Shown: positions 51,483 through 60,945, counted from the first letter of the stretch. The stretch: DNA of 64,000 nt from Palsa-506 sp963709075 (GCA_963709075.1 CAVPUY010000014.1:310001-374000), one strand, 5' to 3'. A program made the numbers and translations. Notes: generated from the letters alone by a model not told the origin.

Positions 51483-52976
51483 ATGGCCAAGACCAGTCCC
51501 GACCTGATCCCCGGCGCCGGCAGCGGCCAGCTCGCGCACGGCACGCTGCGACTCTGGGACGCCATCGCGATCTCGGTGTCGGTGATCGCCCCCGGCATGG
51601 CGATGCTGCTGAACGTCACCGGCGTCGCCGCGGTCGCCGGGGGCTCCACGCCGCTGGCGTTCCTGCTCGGCGGCATCGCCTGCCTGGCGCTCGCGTTCGT
51701 GGTCATCGGCTTCACCCGCCGGATGGCCTCGGCCGGGTACGCCTACACCTACGCCAGCCGGAGCCTCGGCAAGGAGGCCGGCTTCATGGCCGGCTGGCTG
51801 TACTTCTTCGGCATGATCTGCTTCGTGCCGATGACGATGTCCGGGGTCGGCTACCTGGCCGCCGACCTGCTCGGGCTCAACCCCAAGCTGTGGATCCTGT
51901 TCTTCTTCATCGGCATGGCCCTGTTCCTGGTCCTGTCGGTGATCAGGATCAAGGTCACCACCCGGGTGCAGCTGATCGTCGGGATCGTCACCGTCGCCAT
52001 CATCCTGATCGTCGACCTGGTGACCACCGCCAAGGGCGGCAGCCACGGGCAGGCGCTGTCGGCGTTCACCTTCGGCCACACCAACGCGGGCGGCTTCAAC
52101 GGCGTCTTCTACGGCATCATCTTCGGCGTCACCTCCTACATCGGCTTCGAGACCGCGGCCGACTTCGGCGAGGAGACCGCCAACCCGCGGCGTTACATCC
52201 CGATCGCGGTCATCGTGGCGACGCTGTTCGCGGTCGTCCTCTACCTGTGGACCACCTACTCGATCACGATCGGCTTCGGGGTCAACAACGGCGTCAAGAT
52301 GGGCGCCGACCCGGTCGCGCTGAAGACCACCGCGACCACGTTCGTCGGCTCCTGGCTCGGCACGCTGGCCGAGATCGGCGGCATGTGCGCCGCGTTCATC
52401 GTGTGCGTTGCCTGCGCCACCGCCGCCGCGCGCACCCTGTTCGCGATGGGCCGCGAGGGCGTGCTGCCCGCCGCCTTCGGCCGGACGCACCCGCAGTTCA
52501 AGACGCCGGTGACCGCGACGGTCACCGTCGCCGTGATCGCGACCCTGCTGGCGCTGCTGATCGGCTACCCGCTGTCGGACGCCGCTTTCGGCCAGCCGTT
52601 CAGCAACTACTACTTCTGGGCTACCACCGGCACGCTGGTGATCATCATCGTCTACATCATGCTGTGCATCGGCGGCATCGTGTTCTTCCGCCAGACCCGC
52701 GACAGCCGGAGCTGGAACCCGCTGGTGCACGTCGTCGTCCCGGTGATCGGCGCCATCGTGTTCGGCGCGGCCCTGTACGGGTCAGTGCACCCGACGCCGC
52801 CCGGCATCCTCAAGTGGACTCCGTACCTGGCGGCGGCCTGGCTGGTCATCGGCATCATCGTGCTGCTGTGGCTGCGGGCGCGGCGCCCGGACTCGGTGGC
52901 GCAGATCGGCTCGATCCTGGGCGAGGAAGGCGGGACTGACGCCGCGATACTGGACCGGTTGTCGCCGCCCGCCTGA
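51483..52976 (+). CDS. APC-family amino acid permease
   Basis: The 497-residue protein has twelve hydrophobic helices and the amino acid-polyamine-organocation family start LRLWDAIAISVSVIAPGMAMLLNVTG, FTRRMASAGYAYTYASRSLGKEAGFMAGW, and FGVTSYIGFETAADFGEETANPRRYIPIAV in helix 6-7. It takes up amino acids or amines by proton or sodium coupling. It is intact and ends the operon Lrp, ligase, Dabb, permease, so it is the likely uptake route for the substrate of this locus. The ATG follows GAGAGGAACGG. Confidence 0.94.
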   Translation: MAKTSPDLIPGAGSGQLAHGTLRLWDAIAISVSVIAPGMAMLLNVTGVAAVAGGSTPLAFLLGGIACLALAFVVIGFTRRMASAGYAYTYASRSLGKEAGFMAGWLYFFGMICFVPMTMSGVGYLAADLLGLNPKLWILFFFIGMALFLVLSVIRIKVTTRVQLIVGIVTVAIILIVDLVTTAKGGSHGQALSAFTFGHTNAGGFNGVFYGIIFGVTSYIGFETAADFGEETANPRRYIPIAVIVATLFAVVLYLWTTYSITIGFGVNNGVKMGADPVALKTTATTFVGSWLGTLAEIGGMCAAFIVCVACATAAARTLFAMGREGVLPAAFGRTHPQFKTPVTATVTVAVIATLLALLIGYPLSDAAFGQPFSNYYFWATTGTLVIIIVYIMLCIGGIVFFRQTRDSRSWNPLVHVVVPVIGAIVFGAALYGSVHPTPPGILKWTPYLAAAWLVIGIIVLLWLRARRPDSVAQIGSILGEEGGTDAAILDRLSPPA

Positions 52977-53043
52977 GGACATGGCGGCAGCTGACCGCGA
53001 GCTGGCCCTGATCCGGCTGACCGCACATGACGTGCCGCCTTCG

Positions 53044-53969
53044 CTACCTGAGCTGAGGGATGATCTCCGCGGCCAGCCGCTCCGCGTGCTCGGCCTGCTC
53101 GAACAGCGGCGTGCACAGGATCAGTTCCGCGCCTGCCTCGGCGACCTCGCGCAGCTGGCCGGCGCAGCCCGCCGGCGGCCGGCGATGGCGGCGGCCTCGA
53201 TGTCGGCCGACCGGCGCCCGTAGAGCCGCTCGAGCTCGGTGTTGATCCGCTTGCGCGCGCGGCCGGCGTCCTGGTCGATCGCGATGTAGACGCGCTTCGC
53301 GATGCGGAAGTCCGCGGCCGGCCGCCCCGATTCGCGTAGTGCCTGCCGCACGACCTGGACCTGGTCGGCGAACCTCGCGGTGGGCGATGAGCCCGCGCCG
53401 AAGAACCCGCTGCCGAGCCGCACGGCACGCCGCAGCGCGGCCGGCCCGTTCCCGCCGACCCAGACAGGCGGGAACGGCTTCTGGAACGGCTTGGGCTCCA
53501 TCGCCGCATCCCGCAGCGGCCAGAACTCCCCGTCGAAGGTGACCAGGGACTCGGTCCACAGCGCCTTCATCAGCGCCAGCCCCTCGGTGAATTGCGCGAC
53601 GTAACGGTCGGGTAGCACGCCGAAGGCGGCGAACTGCCGCCCCCGGCCGCCGGTGCCGATACCGATCTCGATCCGGCCGCGGCTGAGCTGGTCCAGCGTG
53701 CTCAGGCTCTTCGCCAGGTGCACCGGGCTGTGCAAGGTGGACACGAACACCGCGCAGCCAAGCCGGAGCCGCTTGGTGCACGCCGCCGCGTAGGTCATCG
53801 TCTCGACCGGCCCGAGCTGCGGGGCCTGCCCGAGCACCTGTTCCTGTGCCCACGCGCTGTCGAAACCGAGCTCCTCGGCACGGGTGAAGTAGGCACGGAA
53901 CGCCGCCGGGTCGAACTCGCCATCGGCGTAGAACTGGGGAATCGAGATCGCGAACCGCATACGCCGCAT
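53044..53969 (-). pseudogene. Luciferase-like (LLM class) flavin-dependent oxidoreductase, one frameshift
   Basis: The first 250 residues read as a bacterial-luciferase-family TIM barrel: FAISIPQFYADGEFD, ELGFDSAWAQEQVLG, SLSTLDQLSRGRIEIGIGTGGR and PFPPVWVGGNGPAALRRAVRLGSGFFG. The end is in another frame, with LREVAEAGAELILCTPLFEQAEHAERLAAEIIPQLR. The break is near 53165-53180 (GCCGGCGGCCGG), a GC-run of the type hit elsewhere here. LLM enzymes use reduced F420 or FMN. It converges on the permease with a 67-bp gap and may belong to the same pathway; this is inference. The start may instead be ATG 53960. Confidence 0.85.
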
Positions 53970-54012
53970 CGTATCGGCGGCCCGGCGGGGTCCCCGCGGG
54001 CCCGGCCGGCCG

Positions 54013-55160
54013 CTAGGTGCGCTCGGCCAGCGTGAACTCGTCGTGCGAGCGGGTGGTGTACTCGCCGGCCGCGGTGCATTTAGTGGCCAAGGCGCACGAG
54101 GCCGCGCTCAGGCTGGCTGACCGGGACGGGCTGGGGGTGGCCTGGATCGCCCAGTTGCGGCCGTTCCAGTGCTCGGCCAGGGTCAGCTCGGCTCCGGAGC
54201 GGCTGGTGTACGACCCGGCCGCGGTGCAGCTAGCGGCCGCGGCGCAGGAGATCCCGCCCAGGCCGCTGTCCGGGGATCCGGCCGGGTCGGGGGTGGGCTG
54301 GACCGCCCACTTCCGGCCGTTCCAGTGCTCGGCCAGCGTCCGGAACACGGTCCCGGCGCTGTTGGAGTACGCGCCGGCCGCTGTGCAGCTGGTAGCCGAA
54401 GGGCAGGAGATCCCGCTCAGGCTGCTCTCCGGGGATCCGGCCGGGTCGGGGGTGGGCTGGATCGCCCAGGCGTGCCCGTTCCAGTGCTCGGCCAGGGTGA
54501 GCTCGGTTCCGGCCGGGCTAGCGGATGAGCCGGCCGCGGTGCAGCTAGCCGGCCCGGCGCAGGAGATCCCGCCCAGGCCGCTGTCCGGGGATTCCGGCCG
54601 GGTCGGGGGTGGGCTGGATCGCCCACTTCCGGCCGTTCCAGTGCTCCGCCAGCGTCACCGTGTCCGCTGCGCGGTTGACGTAAAGCCCGACGGCCGTGCA
54701 GCTGGTCGCCGATGTGCAGGAGACGCCGGTCAGGCTGGCGGAGCGGGACGGCTGGGGCGTCGGCTGGATCGCCCAGCCGTGCCCGTTCCAGTGCTCGGCC
54801 AGCGCGAGCAGATCGCCGGAACTGGCTGAGGTGGAGTACGACCCGACGGCCGTGCAGCTGGCCGCCGATGTGCAGGAGACGCCGGTCAGCCTGGCGGAGC
54901 GGGACGGCCCGGGTGTCGGTTGTATTGCCCAGCCGTGCCCGTTCCAGTGCTCGGCCAGCGTGAGCTCGTCGTTGGAGCTGTTGAAGTACGACCCGACCGC
55001 GGTGCAGCCTGCCGCCGAAGGGCACGACACGCCGCTCAGGCTGGCCGAGCGGGACGGGTTGGGGGTGGGCTGGACGGTCCATTTGGTGGCGGCGCTCGCG
55101 AGGCCGGGCGCACCACACCGCCACGACGACCGTCGCAGCCACGATCGCGAGACGCCGCAT
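54013..55160 (-). pseudogene. Secreted seven-repeat protein, likely beta-propeller, two frameshifts
   Basis: After a signal peptide (MRRLAIVAATVVVAVW) come seven units of about 45-50 residues. Each starts WA(I/V)QPTP-P, contains (G)(V/I)SC-SA-SCTA-G-Y and ends LTLAEHWNG. The regular Cys pair suggests one disulfide per unit, and seven such units fit a beta-propeller. Two breaks exist: near 55110 after the signal peptide, and at 54590, where GGGGATTCCGG has one T more than the matching copies (GGGGATCCGG). GAGGGG precedes the ATG. Function is unknown. Confidence 0.75.
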
Positions 55161-55380
55161 GATCCACTTCCCCTCAGCGCGCAGCAAAGCCGCTTTCGTC
55201 GAGCGCCCGCCCGGCACCTGGCGCGGACGCTGCAGTTACCGCCACGAGCCTAACCATCTTGTCAGTATTTGTCGGGAAAGCCTGCCAGCTGGGTGTCGCC
55301 GGTGGGCCGGATCGGCTGATGAGCCCGGCCCGGCCCATGCTGGTAGCCTGCCGATTCACCTAACCGGGAGTCGTTCGCTC

Positions 55381-56040
55381 ATGACTGCCCCGCACGACGA
55401 CGCATCGCCGGGCGCCGCCCGCGCCGCCGCGGCCGTCAGCCTCGAGGCTGACCTGATGGCAGCGGAACGCATGATCTTTTTTTCTGACGCGGTGGTCGCG
55501 ATCGCGATCACGCTGCTTGCGTTCGGGCTCCCGCTCCCGCATGGTGCAACCAACAGCCAGGTGCTGCGGTCGCTGTGGGGGCATCGGGACGAGTACCTGG
55601 CCTTCCTGATCAGCTTCGTGGTGATCGGCAGCCACTGGTCCGCGCACCGCCAGCTGTTCCGGTATGTCATCAAGCTGAGCGGACGGCTCGCCACGCTGAA
55701 TATGGCATGGCTGCTGATGATGATTGTCACGCCATTCGCGACCCGGGTGCTTTCCGGCAACGGCGGATTCGGCGTCCGCTTCACGCTCTACGCGCTGGTC
55801 CAGGTGATCGCCGGGCTTTGCTTCTTGCTGATGACTCGCGAGCTTGTCCGCCACGAGCTGCTGCGCGAGGGCACCCCGGAGTCGGCCACCGCCCGCGGCC
55901 GCCTGCCCACGCTGACCATGATGGCCTTGTTCCTCGTGTCGATCCCGATCGCCTTCTTCACCCAGTGGGCCTTCGCCTGCTGGGTCGCGATCCCGCTGGT
56001 GACCAGGGCGGCGCGGCGGCTCATCGCCCGCCGGGCTTAG
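55381..56040 (+). CDS. TMEM175-family potassium channel-like protein
   Basis: The 219-residue protein has six hydrophobic helices and the TMEM175 signature ERMIFFSDAVVAIAITLLAFGLPLP in the first, including the FSD motif that lines the pore in homologues. HRDEYLAFLISFVVIGSHWSAHRQLFRYV follows as usual. Bacterial members form leak-type K+ channels as tetramers of one-repeat or dimers of two-repeat units; this one has a single repeat. GGGAG lies 11 bases before the ATG. No operon partner is clear. Confidence 0.9.
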   Translation: MTAPHDDASPGAARAAAAVSLEADLMAAERMIFFSDAVVAIAITLLAFGLPLPHGATNSQVLRSLWGHRDEYLAFLISFVVIGSHWSAHRQLFRYVIKLSGRLATLNMAWLLMMIVTPFATRVLSGNGGFGVRFTLYALVQVIAGLCFLLMTRELVRHELLREGTPESATARGRLPTLTMMALFLVSIPIAFFTQWAFACWVAIPLVTRAARRLIARRA

Positions 56041-56166
56041 CGGGCCGGTCAGCAGCGGCAGCCGGCTGCCTTAGTGCGGGGCGGCCTGCTCGCCCGACCT
56101 CCCGTTAATCAAAAGCTCTTGATCTTCTTTATCGCTGATTCCGCTGGTAGCGCGATGAGGCCTGCG

Positions 56167-56901
56167 CTACAGCTGGACGGTCATGCCGTCGTATGCGGCG
56201 GGCAGCACGGCGTCGGCGATCCTGCGCAGCATCGCGGCCGACATGTGGGTGAGCACCACCCGCCGCGCGCCGAGCTCATCGAGGTGCTCAAGCAGCGTCT
56301 GGTAGTCGAGGTGATAGCGGACTGGCCGGTCGAACGTATAGGCCTCGGCGGCGAACAGGTCCGCGTCCCGTGCCGCCCGGGCCAGGGCCGGGGTCCACTC
56401 GGTGTCGCCGGAGTAGCCGAAGGTCGCGCCGCCGAACTCGACCCGCAGGGCTAGCGGCGGGGCGCCGCAGGCGTGCTGCACTTCCCATCCGCGCACGGTC
56501 GCGGCGCCGAGCCGGGCCGGTGTCCCGTCGGTCGCAAGCTCGGTCACGTCCACCAGGAAGCGCCGCGGCGCCCGGCTCGAGCCAGGGAACAAGGCCTCCA
56601 TCGCCTCGGCCAGCCGGGCCCGGATCCCCGGCGGCCCGGCAACGAGCAGCGGCGCGGACCGGCGGGTGAACTGGCCGTCCAGGATGAGGAACGGCAGCCC
56701 GCCGAAATGGTCGCCGTGCAGGTGGGTCACCGCCACCGCGCCGACCGCGTTCGGATCCAGCCCCTGGGCCTTCAGCGCTACCAGGCTGGTGGCGCCGCAG
56801 TCGACCAGCATCGCCTGCCCGCCGTCGGCCAGCCAGATACAGGTCTGGAAGCGCCCGCCGCTGCCGAACGCGTCGCCGCTGCCCGCGAACTGGACCCTCA
56901 T
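56167..56901 (-). CDS. MBL-fold metallo-hydrolase (RNase Z/arylsulfatase-like)
   Basis: The 244-residue protein has the metallo-beta-lactamase zinc motif THLHGDHFGGLPF near residue 60, FGYSGDTEWTPAL (third metal ligand Asp) and LTHMSAAML. The start MRVQFAGSGDAFGSGGRFQTC is shared with the RNase Z-like and PqqB-like group. Size and lack of an exosite do not favour true RNase Z. The ATG overlaps the antiporter stop by one base (TGATG), so the two genes are coupled. The substrate is unknown. Confidence 0.9.
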   Translation of the reverse strand: MRVQFAGSGDAFGSGGRFQTCIWLADGGQAMLVDCGATSLVALKAQGLDPNAVGAVAVTHLHGDHFGGLPFLILDGQFTRRSAPLLVAGPPGIRARLAEAMEALFPGSSRAPRRFLVDVTELATDGTPARLGAATVRGWEVQHACGAPPLALRVEFGGATFGYSGDTEWTPALARAARDADLFAAEAYTFDRPVRYHLDYQTLLEHLDELGARRVVLTHMSAAMLRRIADAVLPAAYDGMTVQL

Positions 56902-58383
56902 CACCGCTGCTGACCCGGCGGGGGTCCCTCGAAGGCCGTGACCAGCTTCTCGTGCAGGCCGGGGTCGGCGAGGACAAGGACATCGTCGCCCGGGCGCAGG
57001 CTGGTGCCGCCCTTGATGGGCACGAGCTGGCCGTCTCGCACGATGAAGCTGACCCAGGCGTCCCCGGGCAGGCCGGCCAGGTCGTCGATGGTGCGGCCGT
57101 CAGCGGGCGAGCCAGCCTTGATCGTTAGGCGGTGCACGCCGGCCGGCTCGTCTCGCAGCCGTACCCCGAGTGCCCATGGTTCCGGCTCGATGGCGCGCAT
57201 CTGGACGCGGAGCAGCCGGGCGACGGCGGGCACCAGGCTGCCCTGCACGACGACAGAGAACATGACGACTACGGCGATGATGCCGTAGAGACGGGCAGCC
57301 TCGGGCACCCGGGCGACGAGCAGGAACCCGCCCAGCAAGATCGGCACGGCCCCCTTGAGCCCGGCGAAGAGCACGAAGTTCCGTTCGTTGCCGTCCAGCC
57401 GGGCGGGGATGAGGCAGAGCCCGACCAGGACAGGCCGGATGACGAACGCCAGCGCCGCGCCGAGCACGAGCCCGGGGATCCACACGTCGGACCTCGCGAT
57501 GACGGCGAGATCGATGGTCAGGCCGAGGACGACGAACGCGACGATCTCGGCCAGGCTGGCGAGCGCGGCATGGAACCGCTCGATCTCCCGCTTGTACGGG
57601 GCGCGCCCGTCGCCAAGCACGATCCCGGCGGCGAAGACCGCGAGGAACCCCGACCCGTGCGCCAGGGTGGCGATGCCGTACAGCAGCAGCGCGCACGCCA
57701 GGGTCCGCAGCGGATACAGGCTCTCGCTGGGCAGCGGCACCCTGCGGGTGAACCACCGCAGGGCCAGGCCGCCAGCGGTGCCGACCGCCGCGCCGACGGC
57801 CATCTGCAGCCGCGAACTCGCCGCTGACCTGGCCGAGGGTGCCCGCGCCGAGACCGCCCGCGGCGATGAGGCTGGCCATCAGCGCGATCCCGACCGGGTC
57901 GTTCGCGCCCGACTCCCCTTCCAGGATGGTGTCGCTGCGGCCCTCGATCTCCCGCTGGCCGAGTACGGAGAACACCACCGCCGGATCGGTGGGCGCCACT
58001 GCCGTTGCCACCAGCAGGGACACGTACCAGGTCAGGCCGAAGGCGAAGTGGGCCGCCGCGCCGCCGGCCGCCACGGTCAGGAACGTGCCGACGACGCCGA
58101 CGATGATGATCGGGCCGGCCGCGGACCGGAACCGGGCCCAGCCGATGTGCATGCCGCCGTCGAACAGGATGCAGACCAGGGCCACCGTTACCACGCGTAC
58201 CACCGCGTACTCCGGCGGCGCGTGCAGGGCCGGGATGACCTTGACCGCGACGGCCGCGCCGACGAGGACGATGGCCGGCGACGGCAGCTTCAGCCGGTCG
58301 GTCAGGTGATTCGACAGCACGGCGACCAGCCCGACGGCAGCCGTCAGCAGCACTATCAGCGCAAACGGCTCAGTGTCGGTCAT
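56901..58383 (-). pseudogene. Cation/proton antiporter of NhaP/CPA type with C-terminal TrkA-C domain, one frameshift
   Basis: Both frames join into a protein of about 490 residues. The first half has ten-helix antiporter features (ILFDGGMHIGWARF, TAVAPTDPAVVFSVLGQREIEGRSDTILEGESGANDPVGIALM), with the Asp pair used for ion exchange. The second half holds further helices and a C-terminal regulatory TrkA-C-like domain (PWALGVRLRDEPAG to GDDVLVLADP). The break is near 57800-57815. It resembles K+/H+ antiporters of the YjbQ/NhaP2 type. It is co-transcribed with the MBL gene. Confidence 0.85.
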
Positions 58384-58464
58384 CAGGTGCGGGCTCCTGT
58401 CGGCCAGGCATGGCTAGAGCATTCCCCGACCAGGCTCCCCAGGCACCCCGGGTGTCCCTGGGCG

Positions 58465-58683
58465 TCATCATTTGCGCGGCGCCAGCGCGAACGTCGCGCA
58501 GCAGTGCCTCAACGCCGGGCTGCCCGACGAGATTCACGTGGACCTGGTGCCGGTGCTGCTCGGTGCCGGATCCGCTTCTTCGACAACCTCAACGGCGGGC
58601 CGGTCAAGCTAGCCGGGCCGGCCGTCGTCGACGGCGACGGCGTCACCCACCTGCGCTACCGCGTCCGCGAGCCGCCGCGGTGA
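58465..58683 (+). pseudogene. DHFR/RibD-type reductase, C-terminal remnant
   Basis: Only the last 70 residues remain readable: GASANVAQQCLNAGLPDEIHVDL and PVLLGAG in one frame, then RFFDNLNGGPVKLAGPAVVDGDGVTHLRYRV in another. These match the C-terminal strands of the dihydrofolate-reductase family seen also at 20248. The frame breaks near 58570 (GCCGGATCC). No N-terminal portion can be found upstream, so this is a true gene relic rather than a consensus error. Confidence 0.75.
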
Positions 58684-58704
58684 CGACCTCACTGACCAGC
58701 GTCC

Positions 58705-58793
58705 GGCTGCGGCAAGCGGGGCGAGCCGGCGATCCCGGGAACGGTCCCTGGCTGCGGCAAGCGGCGAGCCGGCGGATCCCGGGAACGGTCCCT
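58705..58793 (+). repeat. 45-bp direct repeat, two copies
   Basis: Two near-identical units starting GGCTGCGGCAAGCGG (58705-58749 and 58750-58793) differ only by single-base gaps. They lie between the DHFR relic and the small membrane protein gene. Confidence 0.8.
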
Positions 58794-58843
58794 GGCTGCG
58801 AACGCTTGTCCCCGGCTGGCCGCGCACCCTACACTCAAGGGCC

Positions 58844-59119
58844 ATGAATAGGAGTTCAGGTACTGGCCTCATTGGATTCGGGTTCGTCCTGGTGGTGGTC
58901 GGGGCCATCTTGAGGTTCGCCTTCACGGTGCATACTTCCGGATTCAACATCCACAAGGCAGGCGACATTCTGCTGGTGGTGGGAATCATTCTTATCATCG
59001 TGAGCCTGGTCCTGATGGTAATGGGCAACCGGCGGCGGACCACGACCCGAACTGATGTCCGGGAAACTCCTGTCGGCCAGCAGCGGACCGAGCAGCGGGA
59101 CGACTGGGGAACACCCTGA
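58844..59119 (+). CDS. DUF6458-like small membrane protein
   Basis: The 91-residue protein has two hydrophobic helices (LIGFGFVLVVVGAILRFA and ILLVVGIILIIVSLVLMVMG) with a short loop that contains VHTSGFNIHKAG, then a polar Arg/Thr/Glu tail. This matches the small actinobacterial DUF6458 family, whose function is unknown. The ATG follows the tandem repeat 58705-58793. Confidence 0.8.
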   Translation: MNRSSGTGLIGFGFVLVVVGAILRFAFTVHTSGFNIHKAGDILLVVGIILIIVSLVLMVMGNRRRTTTRTDVRETPVGQQRTEQRDDWGTP

Positions 59120-59929
59120 CCGCTGGCTGGCAGGGGCGATATCGCTAAGCCAGGACGCGCCACCGCCAGCGAGCTGAGGTGACGCGGCGGAAGTGCCACG
59201 AAACCGGCCTGCGGAAACCGGCGGGCGCTTGCCGGTGCCTGCCGGTGCCTACCGGTGCCTGCGGGTGTCGGAAACCCCGGCCGGATTTGCTTTGCGCGCA
59301 TATTCAGGCGCCTTAGAATGCGAAACGCCGCGGAGGCGGGCGACCGAGCCGCTGCTGGCGGCCCAGCCCGCTGATGACCGCCATGGAGTTCCTCGGCCTT
59401 CCCCACGAGCGGTTCGCCGACGACGACAACCGCATGATCCCTGATCGCCTGCGCATCCGCGACGGTGGACCTGCGCCCGGAACGGCGCTTGATCGCCTGC
59501 GCTGTACCAGCAGGGCACAACGACCGGACCGGTGACGAGGAGATGGCGGACGCGGTCCGGGCGTGCGGTGTACCCGGCACGGCTTTGCCATCTGCAGGCA
59601 ACCTATGGCTTCCAGGTGGGGTGGCGATATTGACGAAAGCTTCGAGAAGCTGATCAATTTCGCGGATCACGGTCTCCGGGCTTCGCGGGATCACGGTCTC
59701 CGGGGCTTCGCGGGATCACGGTCTCCGGGGCTTCGCGGGATCACGGCGTCCGGGGCTTCGCGGGATCACGGCGTCCGCGGCCAGGCAGCCGCAGCTACGT
59801 AACCGATAGCGGGTCGGGTTGGCCTTCGGCTGACAGCGGAACAACGTCCCCGAGGCCAGGCATGCCGGGGCCCGGTTTTGCGTTGACGCCGGCGTGAAGG
59901 TCTAGCGTCGGTGCCGAGGAGAGTGAGCG
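59120..59929. other. Long interval without a recognisable gene
   Basis: 810 bases separate the small membrane protein from MerR. A short plus-strand frame at about 59372-59535 (starting MTAMEFLGLPHERFADDDN) has reasonable codon use but no family and may be a gene relic. A tandem repeat occupies 59664-59780. A TTGACG box at 59883-59888 may belong to the merR promoter. Confidence 0.5.
59664..59780 (+). repeat. 25-bp tandem repeat, about 4.7 copies
   Basis: Units of GGATCACGG(T/C)(C/G)TCCGGGG followed by CTTCGCG repeat from 59664; the first is one base shorter and the last is partial. No interspersed unique spacers exist, so this is a minisatellite, not a CRISPR array. Confidence 0.9.
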
Positions 59930-60346
59930 ATGCGGATCGGCGAGCTGGCACGGCAGGCTGGCGTGAGTACGCGGACACTGCGGCATTACGAAGAGCTAGG
60001 GCTGGTGATGCCCCGGCGGGCCTCGAACGGCTACCGGGACTACGCCAGCGAGGAACTGCGAGCGGTGGCGGAGATCCGCGCGCTGGCCGACCTCGGCTTC
60101 ACGCTGGAGGAGACGCGCCCGTTCGTAGAGTGCCTGCGGGCAGGAAACTCGCTCGGCGGCAGCTGCCCGGACTCGATCACGGTGTACCGGCACAAGATCG
60201 GCGAGGTCGATCGGTATCTCGCCCGGCTGTCGCAGGTACGCGAGCAACTCCAGGCGCAGCTGGCGCAGGCGCTGGCTGTGCGTGTGCGGTCTGCGCCTGA
60301 CCCGCAATGCGAGTTCTCCCGGCTCGCCTCGCTCGCTCAGCAATAG
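59930..60346 (+). CDS. MerR-family transcriptional regulator
   Basis: The 138-residue protein begins with the MerR winged helix MRIGELARQAGVSTRTLRHYEELGL and YRDYASEELRAVAEIRALADLGFTL, then a dimerisation helix. Three Cys (68, 79, 127) lie where metal or redox-sensing MerR members have ligands (FVECLRAGNSLGGSC, DPQCEF). GAGAG precedes the ATG. The thioredoxin gene is 224 bp downstream on the same strand; a MerR regulator paired with thioredoxin suggests thiol-stress control, which is inference. Confidence 0.92.
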   Translation: MRIGELARQAGVSTRTLRHYEELGLVMPRRASNGYRDYASEELRAVAEIRALADLGFTLEETRPFVECLRAGNSLGGSCPDSITVYRHKIGEVDRYLARLSQVREQLQAQLAQALAVRVRSAPDPQCEFSRLASLAQQ

Positions 60347-60348
60347 CC

Positions 60349-60475
60349 GGCTGCTCAGCAGTGGCCGGCTGCTCAGCAATGGCCGGCTGCTCAGCAATGG
60401 CCGGCTGCTCAGCAGTGGCCGGTCGCTCAGCGGCACTAGCCGGCCGCCCAGCGGCACTAGCCGGCCGCCCAGGCT
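60349..60475 (+). repeat. 18-bp and 21-bp tandem repeats between merR and trx
   Basis: About five copies of an 18-bp unit GGCCGGCTGCTCAGCA(A/G)T-type are followed by two copies of a 21-bp unit starting CAGCGGCACTAGCCGG. They begin directly at the merR stop codon and fill the intergenic region. Confidence 0.85.
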
Positions 60476-60570
60476 AAAGCGCGCTGGCTGCAGCAAGTCA
60501 ACGGGTCACGGCTAAGCCCGCCGGACCACCACGAATAGGCCAACTGGCCTGCCACGAAGGAGTTATCAGA

Positions 60571-60945
60571 ATGTCTGCAGGAATCGCTAGCCAAACCGAG
60601 CCGGTCACCGCGGTGACGGACGCCGACTTCGCCGAGGTGGTACTCGGCTCGGACGTTCCGGTGCTGGTCGACTTCTGGGCGCAGTGGTGCGGGCCGTGCC
60701 TGATGATGGCGCCCGTACTGAAGCAGATCGCCGTTGAGCACGCAGGCCGGCTGCGCGTGGTCTCGCTGAATGCCGACGAGAACCCGGTCACGATGCTGCA
60801 GCGCGCCGTGCTTGCCATTCCCACACTGCAGCTGTACGCAGGCGGCGAACTGGTCACCCAGATCGTCGGTGCCCGCCCGAAGTCGGCGCTGATCCGCGAG
60901 CTCAGCAATCACCTGCCGGCCCTCGGCGCGGCCGTCGCGGGCTGA
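60571..60945 (+). CDS. trxA: Thioredoxin
   Basis: The 124-residue protein has the thioredoxin fold with the active site FWAQWCGPCLMMAPVL (WCGPC near residue 38), the cis-Pro in AIPTLQLYAGGELV and VGARPKSALIREL. About 15 extra residues precede the canonical start. It reduces protein disulfides with electrons from thioredoxin reductase; no reductase gene is nearby. GAAGGAG seven bases before the ATG supports the start. Confidence 0.95.
   Translation: MSAGIASQTEPVTAVTDADFAEVVLGSDVPVLVDFWAQWCGPCLMMAPVLKQIAVEHAGRLRVVSLNADENPVTMLQRAVLAIPTLQLYAGGELVTQIVGARPKSALIRELSNHLPALGAAVAG

Noticed and set aside
59372..59535. Short gene starting MTAMEFLGLPHERF
   Set aside because: Codon use is plausible but it is only about 54 codons long, has no ribosome site and matches no family I know; noted only as a possible relic.
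59664..59780. Possible CRISPR array or iteron origin
   Set aside because: Tandem units have no spacers, are GC-rich and have no replication gene nearby.
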